The notes: a model not told the origin generated them from the sequence alone. Numbered from the stretch's first letter, positions 26,075 through 38,151 are shown. The stretch is DNA of 64,000 nucleotides from Actibacterium naphthalenivorans (GCF_014196965.1 NZ_JACIEQ010000001.1:372001-436000), one strand, 5' to 3'. Program-made: numbers and translations.

Positions 26075-27751
26075 TCAGAACAGCCCTTCGATCTGCCCCA
26101 GGTCGTTCAGGCCGATCGTCTCGGCCGCGGGCATGCGCGGCAGTCCGGGCATGGTCATGATCTCTCCGCAGATCGCGACGACGAAGCCGGCACCCGCGCT
26201 CAGCCGCACCTCGCGCAGGGGCACCGTGAACCCGGTGGGCGCGCCGCGCAGGGCGGGATCGGTGGAAAAGCTGTACTGCGTCTTGGCCATGCAGACCGGC
26301 AGATTGCCATGACCCGCCTGTTCCCACGCGCGAAGCTGGTCGCGGATGGCCGGCGCGGCCTGCACCCCGTCGGCGCGGTAGATGCGTTTGGCGATGGTTT
26401 CGATCTTTTCGAACAGAGGCATGTCATCGGGATAGAGCGGCGTGAAATCCGCCGCCCCAGCATCGGCGATCTCGGCCACACGGCGCGCCAGCTCCTCTGC
26501 CCCGGCACCACCTTTTTCCCAGTGACGGCAAAGGATTGCCGTGCTGTCTTGATGTGCCACATAAGCCTGAAGCGCAGCGATTTCGGCATCCGTATCAGTG
26601 GCGAAATGGTTGATCGCCACCACCACCGGCACCCCGAACCCGCTCATGTTCTCGATATGCCGCCCGAGATTGGCACAGCCCGCCGTCACGGCGGCCACAT
26701 CCTCGGCCCCCAGATCGGCCTTGGCCACGCCGCCGTTCATCTTCATCGCCCGCACCGTGGCGACGATCACCACCACCGCGGGCGCCAGCCCGGCCTTGCG
26801 GCACTTGATGTTCATGAACTTCTCGGCCCCCAGATCGGCGCCGAAGCCCGCCTCCGTCACCACGTAATCGGCCAGCTTCAGCGCCGTGGTGGTGGCCACG
26901 ACCGAATTGCAGCCATGGGCGATATTGGCGAACGGGCCGCCATGCACGAAGGCCGGGGTGTGTTCCAGCGTCTGCACCAGATTGGGCTGCATCGCCTCTT
27001 TCAGCAGCACGGTCATCGCGCCATCGGCCTTGATGTCCCGGCAAAAAACCGGCGCGCGGTCACGGGTGTAGCCCACGATGATATCGCCCAGCCGGCGCTG
27101 CAGATCATCCAGATCGCGCGCCAGACACAGGATCGCCATCACCTCGGACGCCACGGTGATGTCGAATCCCGTCTGGCGGGGAAAGCCGTTGGCCACCCCG
27201 CCCAGGCTGGTCACCATATCGCGCAGGGCGCGGTCGTTCATGTCCATCACCCGGCGCCAGACCACCCGGCGCTGATCGATCTCCAGCGCGTTGCCCCAGT
27301 AGATATGGTTGTCGATCATCGCGGCCAGCAGGTTATGCGCGGCCGTGATGGCATGGAAATCGCCGGTGAAATGCAGGTTCATCTCTTCCATCGGCACGAC
27401 CTGGGCAAAGCCGCCCCCCGCCGCTCCGCCCTTCATCCCGAAACAGGGGCCAAGGCTGGCTTCGCGGATGCAGATCGCCGCCCGCTTGCCGATCCGGTTC
27501 AGCCCGTCGCCAAGCCCCACCGTGGTGGTCGTCTTGCCCTCGCCCGCCGGGGTCGGGTTGACGGCCGTCACGAGAATGAGCTTGCCGTTCGGGCGGTCGC
27601 CGAGCGACCGGATGAAATCGGCGCTGACCTTGGCCTTGTCATGGCCGTAGGGCACCAGATGCGCCTCGGGGATGCCCAGGCTCGCGCCGATGTCGCGGAT
27701 CGGTTTCTTGCAGGCTGCCCGCGCGATTTCGATATCGGTCTTATGGGCCAT
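26075..27751 (-). CDS. fhs: Formate--tetrahydrofolate ligase
   Basis: 558-aa ATP-dependent 10-formyl-THF synthetase. The P-loop region reads [22 protein letters not shown], and the family blocks [18 protein letters not shown] and [21 protein letters not shown] are present. The start is fixed by a perfect GGAGG 5 bases before ATG 27751 ([13 protein letters not shown]); the frame extends further upstream but that part is not family-like. The enzyme feeds formate carbon into the folate pool and works with FolD. First gene of the fhs / chorismate mutase / folD group. Confidence 0.96.
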   Translation of the reverse strand: MAHKTDIEIARAACKKPIRDIGASLGIPEAHLVPYGHDKAKVSADFIRSLGDRPNGKLILVTAVNPTPAGEGKTTTTVGLGDGLNRIGKRAAICIREASLGPCFGMKGGAAGGGFAQVVPMEEMNLHFTGDFHAITAAHNLLAAMIDNHIYWGNALEIDQRRVVWRRVMDMNDRALRDMVTSLGGVANGFPRQTGFDITVASEVMAILCLARDLDDLQRRLGDIIVGYTRDRAPVFCRDIKADGAMTVLLKEAMQPNLVQTLEHTPAFVHGGPFANIAHGCNSVVATTTALKLADYVVTEAGFGADLGAEKFMNIKCRKAGLAPAVVVIVATVRAMKMNGGVAKADLGAEDVAAVTAGCANLGRHIENMSGFGVPVVVAINHFATDTDAEIAALQAYVAHQDSTAILCRHWEKGGAGAEELARRVAEIADAGAADFTPLYPDDMPLFEKIETIAKRIYRADGVQAAPAIRDQLRAWEQAGHGNLPVCMAKTQYSFSTDPALRGAPTGFTVPLREVRLSAGAGFVVAICGEIMTMPGLPRMPAAETIGLNDLGQIEGLF

Positions 27752-27882
27752 GGAACCTCCGTTTTCCTGCGGCGACACTCGGGGTTGGCTATAGCGGGCG
27801 GGGGGCGGTTGTACAGCAGCGTTTCGACGCGCGCGCCGCCGAAATCGTCGCAACCCCTTTTCGAATGATGAACCTCCGGCGC

Positions 27883-28482
27883 CTATCCGGCCCGCGCCGC
27901 ATCCAGGCAAGACCATACGGGCTGATCGGGGATGTGCAGCGTCAGGACGTCGCCCAGCCGCAGCGGCCCCTCACGCTCCACCCAGGCGGTGACGCCGCGC
28001 CGCCCCTCTGCCGCCGGCTTGAAGGCACGGCCCGCGCCCGGCAGTTCCGCCTCGATCACCTTGGCCGGAAGCTGGCAGGGGCGGTTCTCCATGTCGATGG
28101 TCAACGTCGTGCCGCCCGCATTCTGCAGGCGCGACGAGGGCGGCACATGGCTGAAATCCGGGATCCCCTCGATCACGATCGACGCGCCCAGCCAAGACGG
28201 GTCGAGCCGTTGCACGCCCATCTCCGCGGCGATCGCGGCAAGCTCTTCGGCCGACAGGATCGAAAACTGCCGGACGTTGCGGATTTCGGTGCCCCGAGCG
28301 TATTGTGACAACACGCGCGAGCAGGACGGGCGCGTAAGCCCCGCGTGTTCCTCCCCCTCGACCCCGGCAAACCCCGCCATCACCTCTTGCAACGGCTCCG
28401 CCGTCAGGCTGGCGGCGCGATCGGCAACGCGGCCAAGCCAGGTGATCCGGGCGGTGAAATCGGTTGGTTTAAGGGCGGGCAT
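27883..28482 (-). CDS. MOSC domain-containing protein
   Basis: 199-aa protein of the MOSC (molybdenum cofactor sulfurase C-terminal) family. It shows the family segments [59 protein letters not shown] with the conserved cysteine, and [24 protein letters not shown] proteins handle sulfur in metal-sulfur cofactor chemistry; the substrate here is unknown. GGAG lies 7 bases before ATG 28482, so the longer in-frame start at 28542 was rejected. Confidence 0.85.
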   Translation of the reverse strand: MPALKPTDFTARITWLGRVADRAASLTAEPLQEVMAGFAGVEGEEHAGLTRPSCSRVLSQYARGTEIRNVRQFSILSAEELAAIAAEMGVQRLDPSWLGASIVIEGIPDFSHVPPSSRLQNAGGTTLTIDMENRPCQLPAKVIEAELPGAGRAFKPAAEGRRGVTAWVEREGPLRLGDVLTLHIPDQPVWSCLDAARAG

Positions 28483-28613
28483 CGGCAATCTCCTGCTGTG
28501 GCCCGCGCAGCATGGGGCAGCGCGACGCAGGCCGCAATTCAAAGATGCTGAAGACGCGCATCACAAGGCGCGATTACCCCGTCAGAGCCGCGCCAGCGGG
28601 CAGAGCGCCGGGC

Positions 28614-28652
28614 GCAAAAGAAAACCCCGAAACCGGGTGGGGTTTCGGGGTT
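28614..28652 (-). terminator. Rho-independent terminator after ftsH
   Basis: Perfect 12-bp stem: AACCCCGAAACC at 28623-28634 pairs with GGTTTCGGGGTT at 28641-28652 around a 6-base loop. Read on the minus strand it is followed by TTCTTTT. It lies 22 bases after the ftsH stop. Confidence 0.88.
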
Positions 28653-28674
28653 CTGCCTTGTTCTGCGGTCTGGC

Positions 28675-30594
<1,920 letters not shown>

Positions 30595-30665
30595 GGTGAA
30601 CTCCCTGAATGATTAGCCGGCGAGCGAACCGGTGTGTCTCTAAAATAGAGATAAGTGGCGCAGGT

Positions 30666-31910
30666 TCAATGCGATATAATGGATTGAACGAAGCCTTCGG
30701 GCCCATTTGCCGGTTCGGCGCGCCATCCGGGGCCGAGGCCGGCCAGAGGCGCGGCCACCAGAACCGCGCCGCGCCACACCCCCGGCGAGGCCAGAAGGCT
30801 GGGCCGGGGCAGCCCCGTATCGCGCCAGCCGGGGCACGCGCGAAGCCCGGCCTCTCCCAGCGCGCGCAGCTCAAGCCCTTGTTCCCACGGCCCCGTCACC
30901 CGCCAGCGGCCATCCCAAAGCGCCCCTGGGGCCGCGACCGCATCGCGCACCGCCTGATATTCCCGCGTGACACGGATGGCCCCGCCCGCCACCAGCGCAC
31001 GGCAGCCATGCAGCGTGACCTCGGCCCCCGATGCCAGTGCGGCGGTGAACTCGGCCAGCGATCCCGCGCGCGGGCCAAATTCCGCCGATGACACCCATTT
31101 CAACGCATGCTCCAGCAGGCGGCGGGTGATCTCGGGCGGCAGCGCAAACAGTTTTTCGCGGTCGAACACCACATCGCCCCTGTCCACCCGCGCGCAATCC
31201 AGCGCCGCGGCGGTCGTCTGCACCTCCAGCGCATGGCGGGCGGCGGACATGTGCCCGGCCACCTCCGAAAGCACATGCGCATCGATCCCCAGCGGGGCGA
31301 GGGCGGCCAGCGCCTGACGCGCCCTGACCCGCGCGAACCGCGCATCGGCATTCGAAGGATCCTCGCACCAGCCGTGACCCCCACGCCTGAGAAACCCGCG
31401 CAGCTCATCGCGTTCGGCAAACAGCAGCGGCCGCAGCCAGGCCACTCCGAAGGCGTGCCGTTGCGGCGGCATGCCGGCCAGGCCATCCACCCCCGCCGCG
31501 CGCCCCAGGCGCATCAGGAAGGTTTCGGCCTGATCATCCAGCGTATGGGCCAGCGCAACGGTGCCGATGCCCCCGTCCCGCGCCCAATCCGCCATCAACC
31601 CATAGCGCGCGCCGCGGGCCGCCGCCTGCAGGTTGCCGCGGCCGTCCCAGCCCTGCCATGTCAGAATATCATGCGGCACGCCCAGCCCGGCGCAGACATC
31701 GCCGACAAACCGCGCCTCGGCCGCCGCTTCCGGGCGCAGCCCGTGGTTGACCGTTACAGCGCGCAGCGCCAGCCCCGCCCGCGCCGCCAGATGCAGCATC
31801 GCCATGGAATCGCCGCCGCCCGACACCGCCAGCCCCAGCGGCCCGGTAACCTGCGCTGCCTCGACAGCCGCCCCGAACCGGTGCAGCAGCCGCGCGTCTT
31901 CACCCGTCAA
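30666..31910 (-). CDS. tilS: tRNA(Ile)-lysidine synthase
   Basis: 414-aa PP-loop ATPase that converts the wobble C34 of tRNA-Ile(CAU) to lysidine. The PP-loop AVSGGGDSMAMLHLA, the HTLDDQAETFLMRLGR block and GVAWLRPLLFAERDELRGFL are typical. The reading frame starts with TTG at 31910, overlapping the TGA of ybgF, which suggests translational coupling. No better start precedes the PP-loop: the next possible codons fall within the conserved fold. Confidence 0.9.
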   Translation of the reverse strand: MTGEDARLLHRFGAAVEAAQVTGPLGLAVSGGGDSMAMLHLAARAGLALRAVTVNHGLRPEAAAEARFVGDVCAGLGVPHDILTWQGWDGRGNLQAAARGARYGLMADWARDGGIGTVALAHTLDDQAETFLMRLGRAAGVDGLAGMPPQRHAFGVAWLRPLLFAERDELRGFLRRGGHGWCEDPSNADARFARVRARQALAALAPLGIDAHVLSEVAGHMSAARHALEVQTTAAALDCARVDRGDVVFDREKLFALPPEITRRLLEHALKWVSSAEFGPRAGSLAEFTAALASGAEVTLHGCRALVAGGAIRVTREYQAVRDAVAAPGALWDGRWRVTGPWEQGLELRALGEAGLRACPGWRDTGLPRPSLLASPGVWRGAVLVAAPLAGLGPGWRAEPANGPEGFVQSIISH

Positions 31911-32740
31911 TTGCAGCCGAAGCTCTGGATCGCCGCGTTTGCATCGGCGGCGACGGCGGCGGCCGGAAACCGCACCGGAACCTGGCCCAGCGTCACGCAG
32001 GCCTCGGATTTCTGGCCCAGATCGTTCAGCGCCAGCCCGAGCCGGTACAGCGCCTCGGGGGCCAGCGGCCCGTCGGGCGCGCCCGAAAAGCTCTCCAGAA
32101 AGGCACGCGCGGATTCGGTGGTGCGCCCCAGTTCATGCAGCGCCTCGCCGCGATAGAAATGCGCCTCGCCGCTGAGCGGGCCGGCGGGATAGGTCTGGGT
32201 GAAGGCGGCGAACTGGCTCGCCGCCCCCTCGAAATCAGCGGCGTCGAGCGCGGCCTTGGCCCGGTCGAAATCGGCCTGCTCGCCAATCGCCAGCTCGGTG
32301 CCGCCCGCCGGCGGTACCGTGACAGGTGCAATTGGCGCGGGCGCCGCCGCTTCACCGCCAAGCGTCGAGGTCTCGCCCAGCTTCGAGATGTCGCAGTCAG
32401 CCTCCAGCTCGCACAGGCGGAACTCCAGATCGCCGATCCGGTTGGTCCCGTCCGCGACGATCTGATTGATGCGGAATTCAAGCTCTTCGGACCTGGCGGT
32501 CAGGCGCTGCAACTGCTGTTCGATCCCGTCGATGCGCTGCAGGGCAGAGCCGCCGCCCGTGCCGCCCTGAACGCCACCGGTGGTCGACAATTCCCGTTTC
32601 AGCCGCTGCACATCGACGTAAAGCACCGAAAGCTGCTGACGAATGTCGGCCAGCGTGGCCTCGCGGCTTTGCGCCGGCGCCATGCCCGCCGCCCCGAAAG
32701 CCATGCAGACCGCAAGGCCGACCACCCCAAACCGCGTCAT
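31907..32740 (-). CDS. cpoB: Tol-Pal system / cell division coordinator CpoB (YbgF)
   Basis: 277-aa periplasmic protein with a signal peptide (MTRFGVVGLAVCMAFGAAGMAPAQS), an N-terminal coiled-coil region (IRQQLSVLYVDVQRLKREL...RIDGIEQQLQRLTARSEELEFRINQI) and C-terminal TPR repeats (ADFDRAKAALDAADFEGAASQFAAFTQTYPAGPLSGEAHFYRGEAL). CpoB links peptidoglycan synthesis with Tol-driven outer-membrane constriction. ATG 32740 gives the signal peptide directly; the in-frame 32812 start overlaps pal and was rejected. Confidence 0.9.
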   Translation of the reverse strand: MTRFGVVGLAVCMAFGAAGMAPAQSREATLADIRQQLSVLYVDVQRLKRELSTTGGVQGGTGGGSALQRIDGIEQQLQRLTARSEELEFRINQIVADGTNRIGDLEFRLCELEADCDISKLGETSTLGGEAAAPAPIAPVTVPPAGGTELAIGEQADFDRAKAALDAADFEGAASQFAAFTQTYPAGPLSGEAHFYRGEALHELGRTTESARAFLESFSGAPDGPLAPEALYRLGLALNDLGQKSEACVTLGQVPVRFPAAAVAADANAAIQSFGCN

Positions 32741-32754
32741 CCCGCCGATACCCC

Positions 32755-33264
32755 CTAGCTGCCCGCGCCCGCGGTCACCACGGTAACCGCGCGCCGGTTC
32801 TGCGCATAACACGATTCGTCAGAGCAAATCTCGATCGGACGCTCCTTGCCATAGCTCACCGTGCGCACCCGCGCCGGCGACACGCCGCGCGACACCAGAT
32901 ATTCCTGCACCGCATTGGCCCGCCGCGCGCCAAGCGCGAGGTTGTATTCGCGCGTGCCCTGCTCATCCGCATGGCCTTCGACGATCACGCTGTATTCGGT
33001 ATTGGTCAGCAGCCACTCGGCCTGCCCCGCCAGCGTCACGAGCGCGCTGTCGGACAGGCTGCTCTGATCCACGGCGAAATGCACCCGGTCGCCGATGGTC
33101 TGCTCGAAATAGGCCACGGAACTCGGGTCGTTCACGCTGCCGGCAAAGCCGGCGGCACCTGTGGTGCCCGCGCCCGCGCCGGCCGTGTCGAAGCGGGCCG
33201 GATCGGAACAGGCCGCCAGCGTCAGCGCCGCCACGACCAGAATGGATTTGGAAACGGTTTTCAT
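32755..33264 (-). CDS. pal: Peptidoglycan-associated lipoprotein Pal
   Basis: 169-aa outer-membrane lipoprotein with lipobox LAAC (Cys19). The OmpA-like domain contains VHFAVDQSSLSDSALVTLAGQAEWLL, VEGHADEQGTREYNLALGARRANAV and SYGKERPI, which bind peptidoglycan diaminopimelate. A cysteine pair (CSDESC) lies near the C-terminus. AAGGA is well placed before ATG 33264. Part of the tol-pal operon. Confidence 0.95.
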   Translation of the reverse strand: MKTVSKSILVVAALTLAACSDPARFDTAGAGAGTTGAAGFAGSVNDPSSVAYFEQTIGDRVHFAVDQSSLSDSALVTLAGQAEWLLTNTEYSVIVEGHADEQGTREYNLALGARRANAVQEYLVSRGVSPARVRTVSYGKERPIEICSDESCYAQNRRAVTVVTAGAGS

Positions 33265-33351
33265 CGGACAATCCTTGTTGTCATTCTTGGCTCGAATGCG
33301 CCCAGCATATCAGCCGGGCGCGGGTTTGGAAACGCGCCGCGCAGGGCGCGC

Positions 33352-34677
33352 TCAAGGCAAAAGCGGCGACCATGCCGGATCGGACGCGGCCCCGGCAACC
33401 GGCACCTTGCGCAGGTTGCGCCCGGAAATATCCACCGAATAAAGCGCCGATGTGCCCGACGCCCCGGCCGTTTCGCGGCTGAACATGATCACGCGCCCGT
33501 TGGGCGACCATGTGGGCCCCTCATCGAGGAACGAGGCCGTCAGCAGCCGCTCTTCCGAGCCGTCCACCCGCATCACCCCGATATGAAACCGCCCGGCGTT
33601 CTGTTTGGTAAAGGCGATCAGATCGCCGCGCGGCGACCAGACCGGCGTGGAATAGCGCCCGCTGCCAAAGCTGATGCGCCGCGGCTCGCCGCCGCCGACG
33701 GGCATGATGTAAAGCTGCTGTGTGCCCGACCTGTCGCTTTCGAACACGATGCTCCTGCCATCGGGCGAAAAGCTGGGGGCGGTCTCGATCGACGGGGCAG
33801 AGGTCAGGCGCGTGCGCTGGCCGCTGGCCAGGTTCAGACTGTAAAGATCGGTGTTGCCGCCGGAAGACAGCGAAAACAGCACCGTGTTGCCATCCGGCCC
33901 GAAACGCGGCGAAAAGGTCATCGTGCCGGGCTGATCATCCAGCGCGCGGCGGCCGACGCTGGCCACATCCAGCAGGAAAATACGCGGAAACCCGGTTTCA
34001 TAGCTGGTATAGAGCACCCGCGCCCCATCCGGCGAAAAGCGCGGCGCCAGCACGAGCGATGTGCTGTCTGTCAGATATTGCACATTCGCCCCGTCGTAAT
34101 CCATGATGCCCAGCCGCTTGCGCCGGTCGTTCTTGGGGCCGGTTTCGGCAACATACACCACGCGGCTGTCGAAATACCCGCCCTCGCCGGTGATCCGCGC
34201 ATAGACCTGATCGGCCACCTTGTGCGCCACCCGCCGCCAGCCTGCCGTGGTGCCCGCGAATTGCAGCCCGTTGCCCAGCGGCGCCTCGGCGAACACGTCC
34301 AGCAGGCGGAACTTCACCGTCAGCCGCCCGCCCGCGTCCACGCTGACCGCGCCGGTGATCAGCGCCTGCGCGTTGATCGCCTTCCAGTCGGCATATTGCA
34401 CGGGGCTGTCGAAGCTGGTGACGTTTGCGATGAACGCCTCTTTCGGAATTTCGCGGAAAAGGCCGGTTCCGGCCAGATCGGCGGCCACCACCCTGCCGAT
34501 ATCCTTGGCATATTGCGCCGCGGCGGCGTTTTCGGCCACGAAATCGGGCACCGCGAAGGGCAAGGGCTCGATCACGCCCTCGTCGATCACGATCCGAAGC
34601 GGGCCGTCCTGCGCCAGTGCGGGCGCGGCGGCAAGGCCCAGAAGGGCCGCGAGGAGGGTCAGAATACGTCGCATCAT
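33352..34677 (-). CDS. tolB: Tol-Pal system periplasmic beta-propeller protein TolB
   Basis: 441-aa periplasmic protein with a signal peptide ([23 protein letters not shown]), an N-terminal TolB domain, and a six-bladed propeller with repeated units such as [53 protein letters not shown] and [14 protein letters not shown]. TolB binds Pal and TolA. Its start codon overlaps the tolA stop (ATGA type), so translation is likely coupled; ATG 34674 is an alternative one codon later. Confidence 0.95.
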   Translation of the reverse strand: MMRRILTLLAALLGLAAAPALAQDGPLRIVIDEGVIEPLPFAVPDFVAENAAAAQYAKDIGRVVAADLAGTGLFREIPKEAFIANVTSFDSPVQYADWKAINAQALITGAVSVDAGGRLTVKFRLLDVFAEAPLGNGLQFAGTTAGWRRVAHKVADQVYARITGEGGYFDSRVVYVAETGPKNDRRKRLGIMDYDGANVQYLTDSTSLVLAPRFSPDGARVLYTSYETGFPRIFLLDVASVGRRALDDQPGTMTFSPRFGPDGNTVLFSLSSGGNTDLYSLNLASGQRTRLTSAPSIETAPSFSPDGRSIVFESDRSGTQQLYIMPVGGGEPRRISFGSGRYSTPVWSPRGDLIAFTKQNAGRFHIGVMRVDGSEERLLTASFLDEGPTWSPNGRVIMFSRETAGASGTSALYSVDISGRNLRKVPVAGAASDPAWSPLLP

Positions 34678-35834
34678 TTGATCCTCATGTTCTCCGGATT
34701 GAATGTCATCTCAATATTGCGCCACTGGCCGTATTTCTCTTTCGGCAGATCAAAGCCCGTCGCCCCACAGCGGATAATGGCGCGCCGGGCGGATTCATAG
34801 GTCTGACGCGCCGCGGTCTCGGATCCACCCGAAAACGATTTCATGCTGATGGTGTCGATCTTCGGCTTGGCATCCTCGGCCATCGACAGCGCGACAACGA
34901 CGGTCGTGCGCATCGCCTCGCTCGACAGTGACCCCACGTTCCAGCACGCCCCGACGGCGATGCGCAGCGCATCCTTTTCGCCCTGGGTCATCGGCGGCCC
35001 CAGGGCTGCGGCGCCGTTGCCGGTGGTCTCGGCGGCGCCGCCGCCAAGCGCTTCGGCCAGGGCATCGTTCACCGCGGCCGACACATCGGGCGGCGGCGCC
35101 ACCGGCGCGGGCGCGGGCGTTGCCGGCGCAGGTGTCACCGGCGCGGCGGCGGCGGGCGCAGGGCGAACCGGCGGCGCGGGCCGCGTACGCGGCCGCAGCG
35201 ATGCGGTCAGGCTGGTTTCGGCGTCCGGTTTTTCCTCGGCCTCGGTCACGATCTCGGTCGTGGCCTCCTCGGGTGCGGTCGCACGCTCCTGCGGCGGCGC
35301 GGCGGCCTCGGGCTCGGGCGACGGCGTTGTCGCCTCCTTCACAGTGTCCGACACGTCGGCATCCGGCGCCGGACGTGCCGCCGGAGCCGGAGCAACGCGC
35401 GGCGCAGGCCGCGGCCGCGCGCTCTCGGTCAGGATCGTAGTGCCTTCCTCGATGCTGGGCGGGGCGGGCGGTGTCGGCGCGGCATCTGTCACCTCGGCCT
35501 CGGGCAGCGGCGCGATCTCGCTGACATCTGGGGCCGGATCGGGCGGCGCGGGCCGCGTGGCCAGGGGCACGGCGGGCGTTTGCGGCGCGGTGTCGGGCAC
35601 CGGCGTGTCGGCCACGGCCTCTTCGGCAGGCGGCGCCACCGGTGCGGGCGCCTCCGCCGTGGCACGCGGCGCCGAAGCCGGCGCGCTCAGCGCAGCGAAC
35701 TCCTCGCCGGTGATGATCGACACTTCGGCCACCTCCAAAGGCTCGGGCGGGCGGGCGTCGAACAGACCGCCCACCAGAAGCCAGAGGATCAGGCCGATAT
35801 GCCCGATGCCCGAAATATAGGTGCCCGTGTTCAT
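34674..35834 (-). CDS. tolA: Tol-Pal system protein TolA
   Basis: 386-aa inner-membrane protein. One N-terminal helix ([19 protein letters not shown]) is followed by a very long Ala/Pro/Glu-rich central region (about residues 45-260) in place of the lysine-alanine helical domain of E. coli TolA. A compact C-terminal domain carries [18 protein letters not shown]...[16 protein letters not shown]. TolA spans the periplasm and couples the TolQR motor to TolB/Pal. Identification rests on position in the operon and on the C-domain. Confidence 0.9.
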   Translation of the reverse strand: MNTGTYISGIGHIGLILWLLVGGLFDARPPEPLEVAEVSIITGEEFAALSAPASAPRATAEAPAPVAPPAEEAVADTPVPDTAPQTPAVPLATRPAPPDPAPDVSEIAPLPEAEVTDAAPTPPAPPSIEEGTTILTESARPRPAPRVAPAPAARPAPDADVSDTVKEATTPSPEPEAAAPPQERATAPEEATTEIVTEAEEKPDAETSLTASLRPRTRPAPPVRPAPAAAAPVTPAPATPAPAPVAPPPDVSAAVNDALAEALGGGAAETTGNGAAALGPPMTQGEKDALRIAVGACWNVGSLSSEAMRTTVVVALSMAEDAKPKIDTISMKSFSGGSETAARQTYESARRAIIRCGATGFDLPKEKYGQWRNIEMTFNPENMRIK

Positions 35835-35847
35835 GAAGGCCCCTGCC

Positions 35848-36318
35848 TTACCCGCCCTGTCCGCCCAGGGTCGGCCCGCCGGTATCCGTCACCAGCCCGA
35901 TATTGCGGAACCCGGCCGCGTTCAGCGCGCCCATCACCTGGATCACACGCTCATAGGGAATCGCCCCGTCGGCCCGCAGAAAGATCTTGTCATTCTCACG
36001 CTCGGCCGCAACCGCGCGCAGCTTGGGGATCAGCTGGTCCGCCGGCGTTTCGGTGTTCTGCAGCAGGATCAGCCCGTCGATGGTCAGCGTCACCGTCAGC
36101 GGCTCTTCCTGCTCGCCCGGCAGCGCCTCCGCCGCCGTCTTCGGCAGCTCCACCGGCACCCCCACCGTCAGCAGCGGCGCCGCGACCATGAAGATGATCA
36201 GCAGCACCAGCATCACGTCGACCATCGGCGTGACGTTGATTTCCGACATAGCGGCAGAGCGCCCCCGGCTGCGCCGCCGCCGGTTCCCGCCCTTGCGTTG
36301 AACGACCCCCGCGCCCAT
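35848..36318 (-). CDS. tolR: Tol-Pal motor subunit TolR (ExbD family)
   Basis: 156-aa ExbD/TolR protein: basic N-terminus (RRRSRGRSAAMSEINVTPMVDVMLVLLIIFMV), one membrane helix containing the essential Asp of VTPMVDVMLVLLIIF, and a periplasmic domain ending EKDKIFLRADG-type (here ENDKIFLRADGAIPYERVIQVMGALN). With TolQ it forms the proton-driven motor. It lies 3 bases after tolQ. Confidence 0.95.
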   Translation of the reverse strand: MGAGVVQRKGGNRRRRSRGRSAAMSEINVTPMVDVMLVLLIIFMVAAPLLTVGVPVELPKTAAEALPGEQEEPLTVTLTIDGLILLQNTETPADQLIPKLRAVAAERENDKIFLRADGAIPYERVIQVMGALNAAGFRNIGLVTDTGGPTLGGQGG

Positions 36319-36321
36319 CGC

Positions 36322-37017
36322 TCAGCTGTCCAGCTGACGCGAAAGGATGGTGGAGAACTCGTCGGCAAAGGCTTCGTACCCGCCGACGATCCGGTCACTG
36401 TCCGCCGAAAGCTTGTTGTAGAAAACCACGGCCGGAATCGCCGCCAGAAGGCCAAGGGCGGTCGCCAGCAGCGCTTCCGAAATCCCCGGCGCCACGACCG
36501 CCAGGTTGGTGTTCTGCTGAATCGCGATCTCCTCGAACGCGTTCATGATGCCCCAGACGGTGCCGAACAGCCCGACGAACGGCGCGGTCGACCCCACCGT
36601 CGCCAGAAAGGACAGCCCGCCATTCAGCCCCTCGGCCTCTTTCGCGATCGCCACATCCATCGACCGGTCGATGCGCGGCGCGGCGCCGGGGATCAGCCCG
36701 CCATCCTGTCGGTGCGACCGGCGCCATTCCATCATGCCGGCGGCGAAAATCCGCTCGGGCGCGCTGGCCGGCTCGGGCCCGACCTTCTCGAACAGCTCAT
36801 CCAGCGGCTCGCCCGACCAGAACGCCTGATCGAACACCCCGGCCTCCTGCTGCGACCTGCGGAAGGTCAGAAGTTTCTGAATGATGATCGCCCAGCTCCA
36901 GAAAGAAGCGGCGATCAGAAGGATCATGACGATCTTGACGGCGAATGTCGCACGCGCAAAAAGCGCAAGCATGGAGAAATCGATCTCCTGCGCCATTGCA
37001 AGGGTTTGGGTTTCCAT
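36322..37017 (-). CDS. tolQ: Tol-Pal motor subunit TolQ (MotA/TolQ/ExbB family)
   Basis: 231-aa proton-channel protein with three membrane helices (about 15-40, 130-155 and 170-195). The TolQ signatures GLSFLATVGSTAPFVGLFGTVWGIMNAF and ISEALLATALGLLAAIPAVVFYN are present. First tol gene of the operon, 105 bases downstream of ybgC on the same strand. Confidence 0.96.
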   Translation of the reverse strand: METQTLAMAQEIDFSMLALFARATFAVKIVMILLIAASFWSWAIIIQKLLTFRRSQQEAGVFDQAFWSGEPLDELFEKVGPEPASAPERIFAAGMMEWRRSHRQDGGLIPGAAPRIDRSMDVAIAKEAEGLNGGLSFLATVGSTAPFVGLFGTVWGIMNAFEEIAIQQNTNLAVVAPGISEALLATALGLLAAIPAVVFYNKLSADSDRIVGGYEAFADEFSTILSRQLDS

Positions 37018-37122
37018 CTGCCTGCTCGTTGTTGGGCCGCGTTTGTCCGGCTCTGGTTACGCCGGACCGTACAATGTTTTCAGGGGAAATGCCAATACAT
37101 CCGCGTCATCGCGGCATTGCGC

Positions 37123-37518
37123 CTATCCCCCGCCAAATGATCGGCGAATATCGGCCGGAAGCCGCACCGGAGCACCGCTCGCGGCCAGCATCGCCAGCGT
37201 CACCCGGGCCGCAAACAGCACGTCGTCGCCGCGCATCACACGCTGGGCCAGAACCACCCGCGCGCCGGTCACCGCCTCGGGCATCGTCTCCACCACCAGC
37301 ATGTCGTCATAGCGGGCGGGCGACAGATAATCAGCCTCCACCCGCCGCACGGCGAAGACCAGCCCCTGCTCTTCCTTCAGCCGCAGCTGATCAACCCCCA
37401 GCGCCCGCACCCACTCGCTGCGGCCACGCTCGATGAACTTCAGGTAATTGGCGTAATAGACGATCCCGGCCAGATCGGTATCCTCGTAATAGACGCGAAT
37501 GGAAAACCGATGCGCCAT
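37123..37518 (-). CDS. ybgC: Tol-Pal-associated acyl-CoA thioesterase YbgC
   Basis: 131-aa hot-dog fold thioesterase of the YbgC/FadM family. It begins IRVYYEDTDLAGIVYYANYLKFIERGRSEW, with the conserved active-site aspartate region (EDTDLAGIVY), followed by DYLSPARYDDMLVVET. It is usually co-transcribed with tol genes and hydrolyses acyl-CoA linked to phospholipid metabolism. Its start codon abuts the stop of the upstream unknown gene (one-base overlap at 37518). Confidence 0.94.
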   Translation of the reverse strand: MAHRFSIRVYYEDTDLAGIVYYANYLKFIERGRSEWVRALGVDQLRLKEEQGLVFAVRRVEADYLSPARYDDMLVVETMPEAVTGARVVLAQRVMRGDDVLFAARVTLAMLAASGAPVRLPADIRRSFGGG

Positions 37519-38141
37519 CAGCCCGCCCCGATCCGCGCGGCCAGCCGCAGCGCATGGCTCGCATCCCCGGCCGCCGCCGGCATCACCGGATCATAGGCGG
37601 CGCGAATCACATCCGCGATCTCGGGCCGCAGCACACTCACCCCGCCCGCGATCCGGCCCAGCGGGCTGCGCCCGGCAAAGGCGTTCTCCGACCACAGCAA
37701 GATCACCTGAACCATCTGGCTCAGCGCCAGCTCCTCGGCGGGCAGCGCCGCAAGCGCCCCCTCCATGCGAATGAAAACAAAGGCCGCCCGGATCGCCCCC
37801 TCCGCGTCGAAGCGGAAAAACCGGTACTGGGTCGCCCCCGCCGCCCGCAACCGCGCCAGAAGCGGGCCAAGCTCCGGCACCAGCCGATCCATGTTCGGCG
37901 TATCGGCAAGCTCCTGCCAGTCGCGGATAAAGAACACCATCAGATTGGCGCCCAGCTCGGGGTCGGTCTCGGCCATCCTGTGCCCCGCCAGCGCCACAAC
38001 CGCCTCGCACGCGCCCTTGACCACCGCCAGCGTCTCGTCGGTCACCCCGAAAACCACCGGCACGATCGGCCTGCCCCAGCGGGCGAACAGATATTGCCCG
38101 TCCTCCCGCGTGAACAGCGCCTGCACCTCTTCGGCGGTCAT
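37518..38141 (-). CDS. Conserved-looking protein of unknown function between ruvB and ybgC
   Basis: 207-aa soluble protein beginning MTAEEVQALFTREDGQYLFARWGRPIVPVVFGVTDETL. I do not recognise a domain. It has no signal peptide or membrane segment; it is acidic to neutral and Ala/Leu-rich, with a conserved-looking NLMVFFIRDW patch and TQYRFFRFD. It overlaps the ybgC start by one base, so translation is probably coupled. ATG 38141 has AAGGA at 7-base spacing; an upstream ATG at 38156 has its purine run touching the codon and falls inside a dispersed repeat (38152-38184), so I prefer 38141. Location suggests an envelope or recombination link, but that is inference only. Confidence 0.7.
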   Translation of the reverse strand: MTAEEVQALFTREDGQYLFARWGRPIVPVVFGVTDETLAVVKGACEAVVALAGHRMAETDPELGANLMVFFIRDWQELADTPNMDRLVPELGPLLARLRAAGATQYRFFRFDAEGAIRAAFVFIRMEGALAALPAEELALSQMVQVILLWSENAFAGRSPLGRIAGGVSVLRPEIADVIRAAYDPVMPAAAGDASHALRLAARIGAG

Positions 38142-38151
38142 CCGAACATCC

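Noticed and set aside
26309-27868. 519-aa open frame opposite fhs
   Set aside because: Antisense shadow, His/Arg/Gly-rich with no recognisable domain.
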